Below are positions 9,258-16,817 of a stretch of DNA of 64,000 bases, piece after piece. Positions within the stretch are counted from its first letter, which is position 1; each line of letters starts with the position of its first letter. Both the position numbers and the translations under genes were made by a program. The notes beneath the pieces were generated by a model. The model made no database searches, was not told where the DNA came from, and worked only from the letters and a program-made list of their open reading frames with translations. Source of the DNA: Planctomycetes bacterium UBA7888 (GTDB lineage Bacteria; Planctomycetota; UBA1135); contig DLRM01000011.1 in NCBI GenBank assembly GCA_002500505.1, forward strand, positions 18,370 to 82,369. Reading direction: 5' to 3'.

Positions 9258-10447
9258 TCCAAGCCGAGTCGCCGAATTTCCTCGCGGAACTCTTTTTCGT
9301 TTGTCAATGCGACCGATTGGGGGTTCTGCTGAAAGCTAGCCTTTGCAGGGTCCAGCCAAACGGGACCGTTGTCTGTGACGAGGACATTGCGCGCACGAAG
9401 GCCGCGGTACAGAATTCCAGCCTGCGAAATGGCTCGCACACTTTCTACTAAGGCATGAAAGTAAGCGGTGCTCGGCTGGTTTCCTGCTTGAAGATAGGTA
9501 TCCAAATCAGGGGCTTCCACTGCTTCAGTTGCAAGCCAACTCTCCCGAACAAAGCCAAAAGAATCCCTTCGCTCCCACCAATCAATGGGTTGAACAACGG
9601 AAATACCAAGCTCCCGCATCTTCTGAAGGTTCAAAAACTCTCGTTCAGCCCGAGATGGGCTCCGCCAGGTGTGGCGAAATGCGGCCTCAAGACGTCGGAG
9701 GGGTTTAGGAAAGTCATAGCGCTTCACGAAATGGCTTTGTCCATTCGAGAGGGTTCGCTTTTCGACAGATGAGGTCTCGGTTTGAACAAAGGGCTTAAAA
9801 ACTCCATCTGAACACTCCATCTTTTCCAACAAAACAACCACTTGTTCACTAATTCCACGCGCAATGAACCCTTCCCGAACAACTCGCAAGCCCGCAAGCT
9901 CGGCTTCATCTTGAAAGGTCTTTCTGCTTTGGGGAAAGCGGTTTGATTTGCGCCCGCGAACTCGATGCCGCCAGGCTTGAAAACAGCTTCGGTCAAAATA
10001 GCTTGCAATCACCCAACGCCGACTGACGCGGGCCAATTCGGAAAGAGCCTCTTTTCGCTGAACGGACTCCGGAAAATGGTGCAGAAGCCGAAAACAAAAA
10101 GCCAAATCCACAGAGTCGTTGGCTAGCGGGATGCGTGAGATGGCACCTTGAGCTCGAGGTCCGGACATTTGTCCAAGCATTGCCTCAGACTGATCCACCT
10201 GAAGGAGCTTAGGGGCATGAGTCTGAAGCAGGCGGGAAAACCGTCCTGTGCCGCAGGGTAGATCCAAAATTATTCCCAAAGGACCTGCCCAGCGCAAAAA
10301 ACGCTTCGCCCATGCATGTTCAATTCGATGGGTGCGCCTAGCATGCTGGGTTTCAGTCCAGCGGGCGCCAGAATAATTTTTAGCAACTCCTACGGCATCG
10401 TAATCCTCACGAAGAATAGCTTCCCTATCGCGAATTGAGCCGCTCAC
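9254..10447 (-). CDS. Fusion: SAM methyltransferase plus LPS-kinase (WaaP/Kdo kinase)-like domain
   Basis: Residues about 1-230 are a class I methyltransferase: motif I ILDLPCGTGRFSRLL, motif II LLQVDQSEAML, and VDLAFCFRLLHHF. Residues about 235-397 resemble WaaP/Kdo kinases: SHFVKRYDFPK, RAEREFLNLQKMRELGI, then ILYRGLRARNVLV and VWLDPAKAS. The kinase catalytic HRD is replaced by YRG, so the base aspartate is missing and the domain may be a pseudokinase or use another residue. It is the last gene of a four-gene operon and overlaps the radical SAM stop by 4 bases (ATGA). Substrate unknown; a lipid- or polysaccharide-linked sugar is inferred from the heptose genes nearby. Confidence 0.75.
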   Translation of the reverse strand: MSGSIRDREAILREDYDAVGVAKNYSGARWTETQHARRTHRIEHAWAKRFLRWAGPLGIILDLPCGTGRFSRLLQTHAPKLLQVDQSEAMLGQMSGPRAQGAISRIPLANDSVDLAFCFRLLHHFPESVQRKEALSELARVSRRWVIASYFDRSCFQAWRHRVRGRKSNRFPQSRKTFQDEAELAGLRVVREGFIARGISEQVVVLLEKMECSDGVFKPFVQTETSSVEKRTLSNGQSHFVKRYDFPKPLRRLEAAFRHTWRSPSRAEREFLNLQKMRELGISVVQPIDWWERRDSFGFVRESWLATEAVEAPDLDTYLQAGNQPSTAYFHALVESVRAISQAGILYRGLRARNVLVTDNGPVWLDPAKASFQQNPQSVALTNEKEFREEIRRLGLD

Positions 10448-11637
10448 AGGAAACAGTCCTCGCAGTCAGGCAGCTCAGTCCAATCTTCGCCAGCATCAAT
10501 CGCAGCTTCTAGCAAATGATTCACCGAGTTGTATAAACAAGTCACTTCAGAACATTCTTGAGAGGCATCAAAATTTTCCAAAACTTGAGCCGTCCCTTGA
10601 GAACCCGCTTTCCCGCTCCAATCACCGGACTCGCCAATACGCGCACGACTTACACCTCGATGGGCAGGGCAATTGAAAATACCAAGAGGTGAAATCACCT
10701 GCCGCAGGGCTTGCATATGGCATATCTTGGGTTGTCGGGTCAATGCTGGCCAGCTTCCATCCAACAAAACTTGCAGGTTCAAGGATTCAATCACCCGGAA
10801 GTTTTTTAGATGCGCTGTTGCACGACGTGAGGCTTCGATGCCCGCTCGAATTCGGTCCTCACCACAGACCTCTTTGGCTACTAAGACCTCTGCGCCTTCG
10901 GCAGTCCGGCTGAGATAGGGCTTGAAAGAGATGTAGTCAAAGCCATGGTTTCCCGCTAATTCAGCAGCTGAGGCCATTTCCCCCACATTCTCTATTAAAG
11001 AGGCATCCTCCCGTTGCGCACCTTTCCAAGTAATGACAAAGGAGAAACCCAAAGTTACATCTGGGTTGGCGGAGCGAATCAAGCACGCGGATTCGCAACA
11101 TTCTTCAAGGGATATCCCCGACTTCGGATGATGCATGGCCTGAAAGGTTTCGTTCGTCCCGCTATCCAAGCTCAGCCGAACCCAGTCCCCGGCCTCTAGA
11201 TAGGAGGCCGCCTCCGCAATGACTTCGTTTCGACTTCCGTTGGAGACAACGGCCACTTGAAGACTGAGTTCCTCTTTAATGAACTGGACCATGCTCACAA
11301 ACTCAGGGTGTAGGGTCGGCTCCCCCCCCCCAATCAAAATAATCGACTGCATTCCACGATTAGTCAAAGCTCGGAGAGATGCCCGCAAGGAGTCCATGTC
11401 ATAGCGCACAGGTGAATTCAGCGAATCCCAATCAATGCAATGGTCGCAGGCAAAATTGCAAGCCGTCGTCAAATCAAGGTTGACAGACAAAGGTCCTAAG
11501 TTTTCGGGGAAGATTGGAGCTTCTTTTCCCTGAGCAAGGGAAGACCTAACCGTTCGTTGCCACTCCAAGTAACGCGCAATAGAAGCATGCGCCCTTGGGC
11601 CACGCAACTTAGCAGCGAAATCGTGAAAACGATCCAT
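10444..11637 (-). CDS. Radical SAM enzyme with Cys-rich C-terminal extension
   Basis: A 397-residue radical SAM protein. The [4Fe-4S]-binding CxxxCxxC appears as CNFACDHC (residues 61-68), followed by the SAM-binding IILIGGGEPTLHPEF. The C-terminus has cysteines in the order CHMQA, FNCPAH, SQECSEVTC and the final DCEDCFL, which could hold an auxiliary SPASM/twitch-type cluster. The GGG of the SAM motif is encoded by a run of ten G (see the repeat at 11322). The gene starts 2 bases after the upstream oxidoreductase stop and overlaps the downstream fusion gene by 4 bases. Reaction and substrate are unknown. Confidence 0.85.
   Translation of the reverse strand: MDRFHDFAAKLRGPRAHASIARYLEWQRTVRSSLAQGKEAPIFPENLGPLSVNLDLTTACNFACDHCIDWDSLNSPVRYDMDSLRASLRALTNRGMQSIILIGGGEPTLHPEFVSMVQFIKEELSLQVAVVSNGSRNEVIAEAASYLEAGDWVRLSLDSGTNETFQAMHHPKSGISLEECCESACLIRSANPDVTLGFSFVITWKGAQREDASLIENVGEMASAAELAGNHGFDYISFKPYLSRTAEGAEVLVAKEVCGEDRIRAGIEASRRATAHLKNFRVIESLNLQVLLDGSWPALTRQPKICHMQALRQVISPLGIFNCPAHRGVSRARIGESGDWSGKAGSQGTAQVLENFDASQECSEVTCLYNSVNHLLEAAIDAGEDWTELPDCEDCFL
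11322..11331 (-). repeat. G10 homopolymer inside the radical SAM SAM-binding motif
   Basis: Ten consecutive C on the plus strand read as GGG GGG GGG G(AG) in the gene, encoding GGG-E of the GGEP motif. Synonymous GGC/GGT codons would break the run. Such tracts are typical slippage sites; gain or loss of one base would truncate the enzyme. Confidence 0.9.
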
Positions 11638-11639
11638 GT

Positions 11640-12650
11640 CTAGCCTTGGGGGCGAGCCTCCAACAATTCCGCAAGGATAGCTTGCCGACGAATCAAGTTT
11701 TCATCCACGGGAGCAGAGCCACTCTGCTTCACCTTCTTCAACTCGTTCAAAAAGTTCAAGACTGCTCGCGGCATGGGGTCTTCTCCATGAATTCGATTTC
11801 CATCTCCATCCGAAAAGAAAAATTTATACCCCGGCTGCTCGATTTCCCGCCGAATCAAAGCCCCGTCTAGAGAAAACTCTGCAGGCCTTGGCCAAACATC
11901 TTGGTCCACAAGCTCTACGGCGCAATCCAAAGTCCGATTCGCCGTGACAACTTGAAATTCCAAGACACGGTCATGAATGTATTGAATGCCGCTCAATTCC
12001 ATCGGACCCGGACAAATGGCTTGAATCAATGAAATAGGGTGGGACAACATTTCAATCCAACGCTCAATCCCCTCTCCCGCAGGAGTCATGCGCATTAGAA
12101 AACGCGTCACTGAAGCAAGATTTATCTCAGGATGAAGACGAGAAAAATCATTCATCACAACCGGCCATTGGCAAGTTTCTCGCAACAATAAACCCATCGC
12201 TGAATAGGCATGGGCCAAACGCGAAGCATCGGAATGGTCTTCTTTCGCCGTGCGCTCCAAAACAGGACACATTGCCTCGGGGCAGGAAATAGACGAGGCC
12301 AACAATGGCTTCTCACAAAAAACATGGATTCCCGCATCCAAGGCCATCGCCAACCAATCTCGATGAGTCCCTACAGGGGAAGCAATGATGAGGGCATCGG
12401 GGGCGGCAGCGGCAACAAGTTCATCCCAATCCGAAAAAGCATCGCACTCTAAGCCTTTTCCAGCCAGCCACTGGCGCGCATCTTCTGCGGTTTCGGGTCG
12501 GGTTCCCCAAATGGCGTTGACATCAATACCACCTTCCACTTGTAATCCCGCCTCGACAGCTTGCAGTGCCAAAAACGGACCGGTTCCGTTTCGCACGCGC
12601 CGCGCACCAATCACTGCAAGGCGAAGAGGTCTTGGAGTCTCAGGAATCAC
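11640..12650 (-). CDS. Gfo/Idh/MocA-family oxidoreductase
   Basis: NAD(P)-dependent sugar dehydrogenase-like protein, 336 residues. The Rossmann start LRLAVIGARRVRNGTGP is close to, but departs from, GxGxxG. The diagnostic HVFCEKPLL motif (about residue 114) and the ALIIASPVGTHRDWL block mark the family. The C-terminal beta-sheet domain is divergent. It overlaps the NUDIX stop by 4 bases and is followed at 2 bases by the radical SAM gene, so a shared pathway on a sugar or nucleotide-sugar is likely (inference). The family has very broad substrates, so no reaction is assigned. Confidence 0.8.
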   Translation of the reverse strand: MIPETPRPLRLAVIGARRVRNGTGPFLALQAVEAGLQVEGGIDVNAIWGTRPETAEDARQWLAGKGLECDAFSDWDELVAAAAPDALIIASPVGTHRDWLAMALDAGIHVFCEKPLLASSISCPEAMCPVLERTAKEDHSDASRLAHAYSAMGLLLRETCQWPVVMNDFSRLHPEINLASVTRFLMRMTPAGEGIERWIEMLSHPISLIQAICPGPMELSGIQYIHDRVLEFQVVTANRTLDCAVELVDQDVWPRPAEFSLDGALIRREIEQPGYKFFFSDGDGNRIHGEDPMPRAVLNFLNELKKVKQSGSAPVDENLIRRQAILAELLEARPQG

Positions 12651-13336
12651 AAAGAACTCCCGTCTGCTTCAGACTCAAGTTTTTCTTTCAGTCGGCCCAG
12701 TCCTAACTCCGCCAACATGTTCGGAATTCCCCCATCACGGCAACGCGCAAGAGCCTCGCCCAGTTCCATAAGTACTACTCGCGTCCCATGTTCCATAGGC
12801 GAGCCGTCGCCTTCAGCCAATTTTCCGTCTTCAGGTGGAGCACCTTCCAACTTAGCTTCCAGCAGAAAAACACACTCGTCGGATGCTCCTGGAGAAGGGA
12901 ACATAGCCGAGCCAAGAGGTTGAAAAGCAATCTCAGGCAAATCCACACCGACTTCTTCTCTAGATTCTGCCGCTGCGCGCCGTTGCAATCCCCCTGCACC
13001 CTCATCTGTGGGTTCCAAAATACCTGCAACCAATTCAATCATTACCAAAGGCGCTCCCGGTCCTTCCTGGATTAATTTTTTTGTGCGCCGCAACCAAATC
13101 GGAGGCCGCACACCTTCCTTCAAAACCACCATCACGCGACCATCGGCGTCTCGGTACCAAAGCACCACCCCCACCGCATCGGTACTCCGTCGACTCGAAA
13201 CATCGCAGTTGTATTCAGGCGAAGCGGAGCCATCTGAATACAGATGCCTCACTCGCAATCGACGCAGAGTCAGAAATCCGGGTGAACCAAGGGTTTCGTC
13301 TTGGAGAATTTCGAGGGAGTCGGGGTGCTTGGTCAC
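12647..13336 (-). CDS. NUDIX hydrolase (ADP-sugar pyrophosphatase-like)
   Basis: First gene of the four-gene operon, 229 residues, GTG start at 13336. It carries a slightly altered NUDIX box: GILEPTDEGAGG followed by AAAESREEVGV, keeping the metal-binding EE pair but with alanine in place of the usual arginine of RE. The preceding VVLKEGVRPPIWL and VELVAGILEP segments resemble NudF/NudK-type nucleotide-sugar pyrophosphatases. Its start lies only 36 bases from the divergent rfaE2 ATG, so both promoters must share very little DNA or overlap coding sequence. Confidence 0.85.
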   Translation of the reverse strand: MTKHPDSLEILQDETLGSPGFLTLRRLRVRHLYSDGSASPEYNCDVSSRRSTDAVGVVLWYRDADGRVMVVLKEGVRPPIWLRRTKKLIQEGPGAPLVMIELVAGILEPTDEGAGGLQRRAAAESREEVGVDLPEIAFQPLGSAMFPSPGASDECVFLLEAKLEGAPPEDGKLAEGDGSPMEHGTRVVLMELGEALARCRDGGIPNMLAELGLGRLKEKLESEADGSSL

Positions 13337-13372
13337 GAGGACATTTTAGGGGGAGTCCCTTACCCTATCGGG

Positions 13373-13870
13373 ATGCCGGACACCCTTCCCAAGCTCCTTG
13401 AGCGGAGCACCCTTGCCGAAAAGCTGCTCCCCCTCCGTGAAGCTGGCAAGACTGTGGTTTTGTGCAACGGCGTGTTTGACCTTTTGCATGTTGGGCATAC
13501 CCGTGTTTTGGCCGCAGCTGCCGCCAAGGGCGATGTTTTGGTTGTTGCAATCAACGACGATGCCTCGGCTCGAATGCACAAAGGCTCCGGTCGCCCAATT
13601 CACCCAGCAATTGAACGAGCTGAGATTCTTTCTGCTCTCTCGTGCGTAGATTGGATTTGCATGTTTTCTGAGGAAACTGTGGCCGCAACCTTACAAGCTA
13701 TTCAGCCAAATATCCATGCGAAGGGCGAAGACTACGACCCTGAGAGGATCCCTTCTGATGAACAATTGGTTGCCGAAGAACTTGGGATTCAACTCGCTCT
13801 GGTCGGTGGTCCGAAGGTCAACTCCAGCAGTCAAATCGCTGATAGTCTTGAACAAGGGAGGGCTTCTTAG
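13373..13870 (+). CDS. rfaE2: D-glycero-beta-D-manno-heptose 1-phosphate adenylyltransferase (nucleotidyltransferase half of HldE)
   Basis: Activates heptose-1-phosphate for LPS core synthesis. The nucleotidyltransferase signature CNGVFDLLHVGHTRVL (about residue 29) and the later RAEILSALSCVDWICMF and NIHAKGEDY segments match the C-terminal domain of HldE; the sugar-kinase domain is absent, so the kinase (HldA/RfaE1) must be a separate gene elsewhere. ATG 13373 was chosen because the longer in-frame extension would overlap the divergent NUDIX start and does not match the family. Its TAG overlaps the GTG of the heptosyltransferase gene by one base. Confidence 0.9.
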   Translation: MPDTLPKLLERSTLAEKLLPLREAGKTVVLCNGVFDLLHVGHTRVLAAAAAKGDVLVVAINDDASARMHKGSGRPIHPAIERAEILSALSCVDWICMFSEETVAATLQAIQPNIHAKGEDYDPERIPSDEQLVAEELGIQLALVGGPKVNSSSQIADSLEQGRAS

Positions 13871-14880
13871 TGGAACGGATTGGCATCCGCCTTCCTAACC
13901 CCATCGGCGATGTGGTTGCGGCTACCCCCTTGATTCGACTCCTCAAACAGCGCAACCCTGAAGACCGCATTGTGCTCATTGGTTCCGCCAAGGCCATCGA
14001 ACTTTTAGACGGTCTAGACACTTGGCACGAAGCCGAGGCTCTTGAAGAAACGCCTCACCATGGGAAGCTGTCCGCTTGGGAAGAGGGCACTTTTCTAAAA
14101 AAACTCCTACTTGACAAAATTTACCTCCTTCCCAATTCTTTCTCTTCCGCCTTTGCAGCCATGCGCGCAGGTATTCCCAAACGTGTCGGACGAAAAACAT
14201 TGGCCCGTCATTTCCTCCTGACACGCAGACTTCCGAAGGTGGGTGAACCTCGCCCCATGTCCCGGGTGTACTCCGAAATCGTTGGAGAAGTTCAGCCTCC
14301 CAAAATCGAACTCGCCTGCACGGAACGAGGGGATCGTCTTGCCAGGGAAACTTTAGAAGCCCTAGCTCCACACGGAATCCAACCTCCCTTTCTTGCCGTT
14401 GCCCCTGGTGCCGCTTTTGGACCCTCTAAGGTTTATCCAATCGAACTCATGGCGAGGGCTGTCCGCCTTTCAGAAAAAAAGACCGGTCTTCAACCCGTTT
14501 ACTTTGGTGCCCCCAATGAATCCGAGCTGATTCGAAGTGTTAAGGCACTACACCCGGCCCCATTTCTACATTCTTCTCTCACCGAGATGAAAAGCCTTCT
14601 CAAGGAATGTGAGGTTCTTCTTTGCATGGACAGTGGCGCTCGACATATCGCTGCAGCCCTCGATGTACCTCAAGTCATTTTGTATGGCCCGACAAACCCT
14701 CGTTGGACAAACTTTGAACAGGAAATGACGGTTGCTCTTCGCCTTGAAGATTTACCCTGCAGTCCTTGCCACAAAAAAGTTTGCCCCACCGATCATGCGT
14801 GCATGCGAAACCTCACCCCCGAAGAAATCGCTGAAGCCGTCGAAACGGCTAGGCAAAAAGCAATAATATTGAGTTTTTAG
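13870..14880 (+). CDS. ADP-heptose:LPS heptosyltransferase (GT9)
   Basis: Transfers heptose onto the LPS inner core at the cytoplasmic face. GT9 features: an N-terminal RLPNPIGDVVAATPLIRLL motif, LLPNSFSSAFAAMRAGIPKRVG, FLAVAPGAAFGPSKVYP, the CMDSGARHIAAALDVPQVILYGPTNP nucleotide-sugar site (in two parts), and the WaaF-like C-terminal cysteine block CSPCHKKVCPTDHACM. At 336 residues the length is normal. GTG start overlaps the rfaE2 stop by one base, tying activation and transfer of heptose together. Confidence 0.92.
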   Translation: MERIGIRLPNPIGDVVAATPLIRLLKQRNPEDRIVLIGSAKAIELLDGLDTWHEAEALEETPHHGKLSAWEEGTFLKKLLLDKIYLLPNSFSSAFAAMRAGIPKRVGRKTLARHFLLTRRLPKVGEPRPMSRVYSEIVGEVQPPKIELACTERGDRLARETLEALAPHGIQPPFLAVAPGAAFGPSKVYPIELMARAVRLSEKKTGLQPVYFGAPNESELIRSVKALHPAPFLHSSLTEMKSLLKECEVLLCMDSGARHIAAALDVPQVILYGPTNPRWTNFEQEMTVALRLEDLPCSPCHKKVCPTDHACMRNLTPEEIAEAVETARQKAIILSF

Positions 14881-14892
14881 TTTTCCAGCACC

Positions 14893-16014
14893 ATGACGGA
14901 TACCTTCCGAGCTCCATACCCATTTGTTTCAGCAAAAGAAGCAGAACTTTATTCCGAACCAGAAGCCATTTGGGAAACACTTTTGGCGGACATCGCTTCG
15001 GCACGGGATGAACTTCTAATTGAAAACTTTATTCTTCGGCCTGGCCTAGCCTGCGATGCCATCGTAGATGCAATGTTTCGCGCCGCCAACAATGGGGCAG
15101 ATGTCAAACTCATGGTGGATGCTTTTGGATCTAGCACTTTGGATTCTTCAATCCAAAGCCGACTAACCAACGCAGGTATTGAACTCCAATTTTATAACCC
15201 GTACAAATTGCGAGATTTCTTCGGTCGCCGTGCTGCCGCCCTCCCCCGCACGCACCGCCGCCTTATTTTGGCGGACAGGAAGGTCGCTTGGGTTGGTGGA
15301 GTCGCTTTTGATGACCAATGGTGGCCTGCCTCCGAGCAGCCAACCGCACGGGATACCATGCTGCGCCTCTGTGGGGCTGCGGTCGAGCATTTACAAGATT
15401 GCTTCCAAAGGCTTTGGAGTGGCGTGGGATCGGGCCCTCGCTTACGCCAAACGCCAAGTCCCGCACCAGAAGAACTTCGGGCCCTCCCCCAGTACGCCTA
15501 TCGACGGCCAAACTATCGCCGGGCTCTCCACTACAACCTGCATGCAGCGAAAGCTCGAGCTTGGATTGCTGTCCCTTACTTCATTCCTGGACCCCGATTG
15601 CTTGCGGACCTGCGCATTGTTGCGCAACGTGGAATTGATTTACGACTCCTTCTTCCAGGGCAAATCACCGACCATCCGACGGTGCGCCTTGCGGCTCGAC
15701 GTTATTACGGTCGACTCCTTCGAGCTGGTGCCCGGATTTTGGAATATGAACCAGCTTTTATGCACTCCAAATTCGCTGTTTTCGACCACGAGCGACTTTT
15801 GGTGGGCTCATCAAACTTGGATCGCTGGTCCATGTTCATCAACAATGAACTTGCTGTTGAAGCTCGAAGCCAACGCTTGGTTTCCGAGGCCAATGACCGG
15901 TTCGAGGAGGATTTTCAAAATTCCAGAGAAATCACACTCTTGGAGTGGCAAGCTCGGCCTTGGCGCCATCGCGCAATGGAGCGAGTTTTTGGAAGATTTG
16001 ACAAACTTTTTTAA
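14893..16014 (+). CDS. Cardiolipin synthase, phospholipase D superfamily (ClsB-like)
   Basis: A 373-residue protein with two HKD-type motifs. The second is canonical, MHSKFAVFD (about residue 293) followed by GSSNLD. The first reads THRRLILAD (about 117) followed by GG, with arginine in place of lysine. There is no N-terminal transmembrane pair, as in ClsB/YbhO, and the next gene is an EEP phosphatase, as with ybhP next to clsB in E. coli. It probably makes cardiolipin or a related phospholipid at the inner membrane. Confidence 0.85.
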   Translation: MTDTFRAPYPFVSAKEAELYSEPEAIWETLLADIASARDELLIENFILRPGLACDAIVDAMFRAANNGADVKLMVDAFGSSTLDSSIQSRLTNAGIELQFYNPYKLRDFFGRRAAALPRTHRRLILADRKVAWVGGVAFDDQWWPASEQPTARDTMLRLCGAAVEHLQDCFQRLWSGVGSGPRLRQTPSPAPEELRALPQYAYRRPNYRRALHYNLHAAKARAWIAVPYFIPGPRLLADLRIVAQRGIDLRLLLPGQITDHPTVRLAARRYYGRLLRAGARILEYEPAFMHSKFAVFDHERLLVGSSNLDRWSMFINNELAVEARSQRLVSEANDRFEEDFQNSREITLLEWQARPWRHRAMERVFGRFDKLF

Positions 16015-16019
16015 TTCCC

Positions 16020-16751
16020 GTGCAAATCCGTCTCATGTCTTGGAATATCCACCGCGCCATCGGCATGGACCGGAAGTTCGCCCCAGAACGCATCGTGGAA
16101 GTCGTCCGACATCACAAACCAGACATTCTTTTAATGCAAGAAGTGGATCGCGGAGTGCCTCGTTCCAGACGCCTTTGGTTGGACCATGAGATTGCCAAGG
16201 CATGCGAATTGCCCTGGCACTCTTGGGCACAGGCGCATGTCTTGAAGGTGGGGAGCTATGGCAACGCCACCTTGTCTCGCTTCCCGATTTTCAAACGCAA
16301 GCACCTAGACCTGACTATTACTCGAAAAAAACGTCGTATTGCTCTTTATACGCGAATCCGACTCCCTGGTCACTACAAGGACTTCCATGTTTTCAACTGG
16401 CACCTTGGTCTTTCCGCACTCGAACGGCAAAAGCAAGTCCATCGACTCTTCAGAACGGGAACATGGAAAAGCCTCCGAAAAAATGCGCGAGTAGTTTTGG
16501 GTGGTGACACGAATGATTGGCGGAATCTTCTTTTTCACAAAGCCGTAAAACGCGAAGGCCTGCACGCGTGGAGTGAGCATCGGCGGAGACAACACATCTT
16601 GACCTATCCATCACCTGCCCCAGCTGGAGCTCTAGATAAGTTCTTTTGGCGAGGACCATTAGGTGACGAACACATCCACCGAAGCCGCATGAATCTTGCA
16701 AAAGTCGCAAGTGACCATCTGCCTTTATTGGCAGAATTCGAACTCTTATAG
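16020..16751 (+). CDS. Endonuclease/exonuclease/phosphatase-family protein (YbhP-like)
   Basis: 243 residues with the EEP metal-dependent phosphoesterase fold: MSWNIHRAIGMD (Asn), ILLMQEVDRG (Glu), VFNWHLGL, VVLGGDTNDW (Asp/Asn), and a terminal SDHLPLLAEF (Asp-His). It starts with GTG 5 bases after the cardiolipin synthase. The pairing mirrors ybhP-clsB, so a role with membrane lipids is more likely than a nuclease role, but the substrate is not shown by the sequence. Confidence 0.85.
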   Translation: MQIRLMSWNIHRAIGMDRKFAPERIVEVVRHHKPDILLMQEVDRGVPRSRRLWLDHEIAKACELPWHSWAQAHVLKVGSYGNATLSRFPIFKRKHLDLTITRKKRRIALYTRIRLPGHYKDFHVFNWHLGLSALERQKQVHRLFRTGTWKSLRKNARVVLGGDTNDWRNLLFHKAVKREGLHAWSEHRRRQHILTYPSPAPAGALDKFFWRGPLGDEHIHRSRMNLAKVASDHLPLLAEFELL

Positions 16752-16817
16752 ACTGCTAAAAAGAAGGACTTAGCTTTCTGCAATGAGTTGCGCCAGCCCC
16801 ACGCGATTTCAAGCCAG

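Noticed and set aside
15179..16189. Long open frame overlapping the cardiolipin synthase gene in another frame.
   Set aside because: It has no domain, runs across two well-supported genes, and its composition is that of an out-of-frame shadow.
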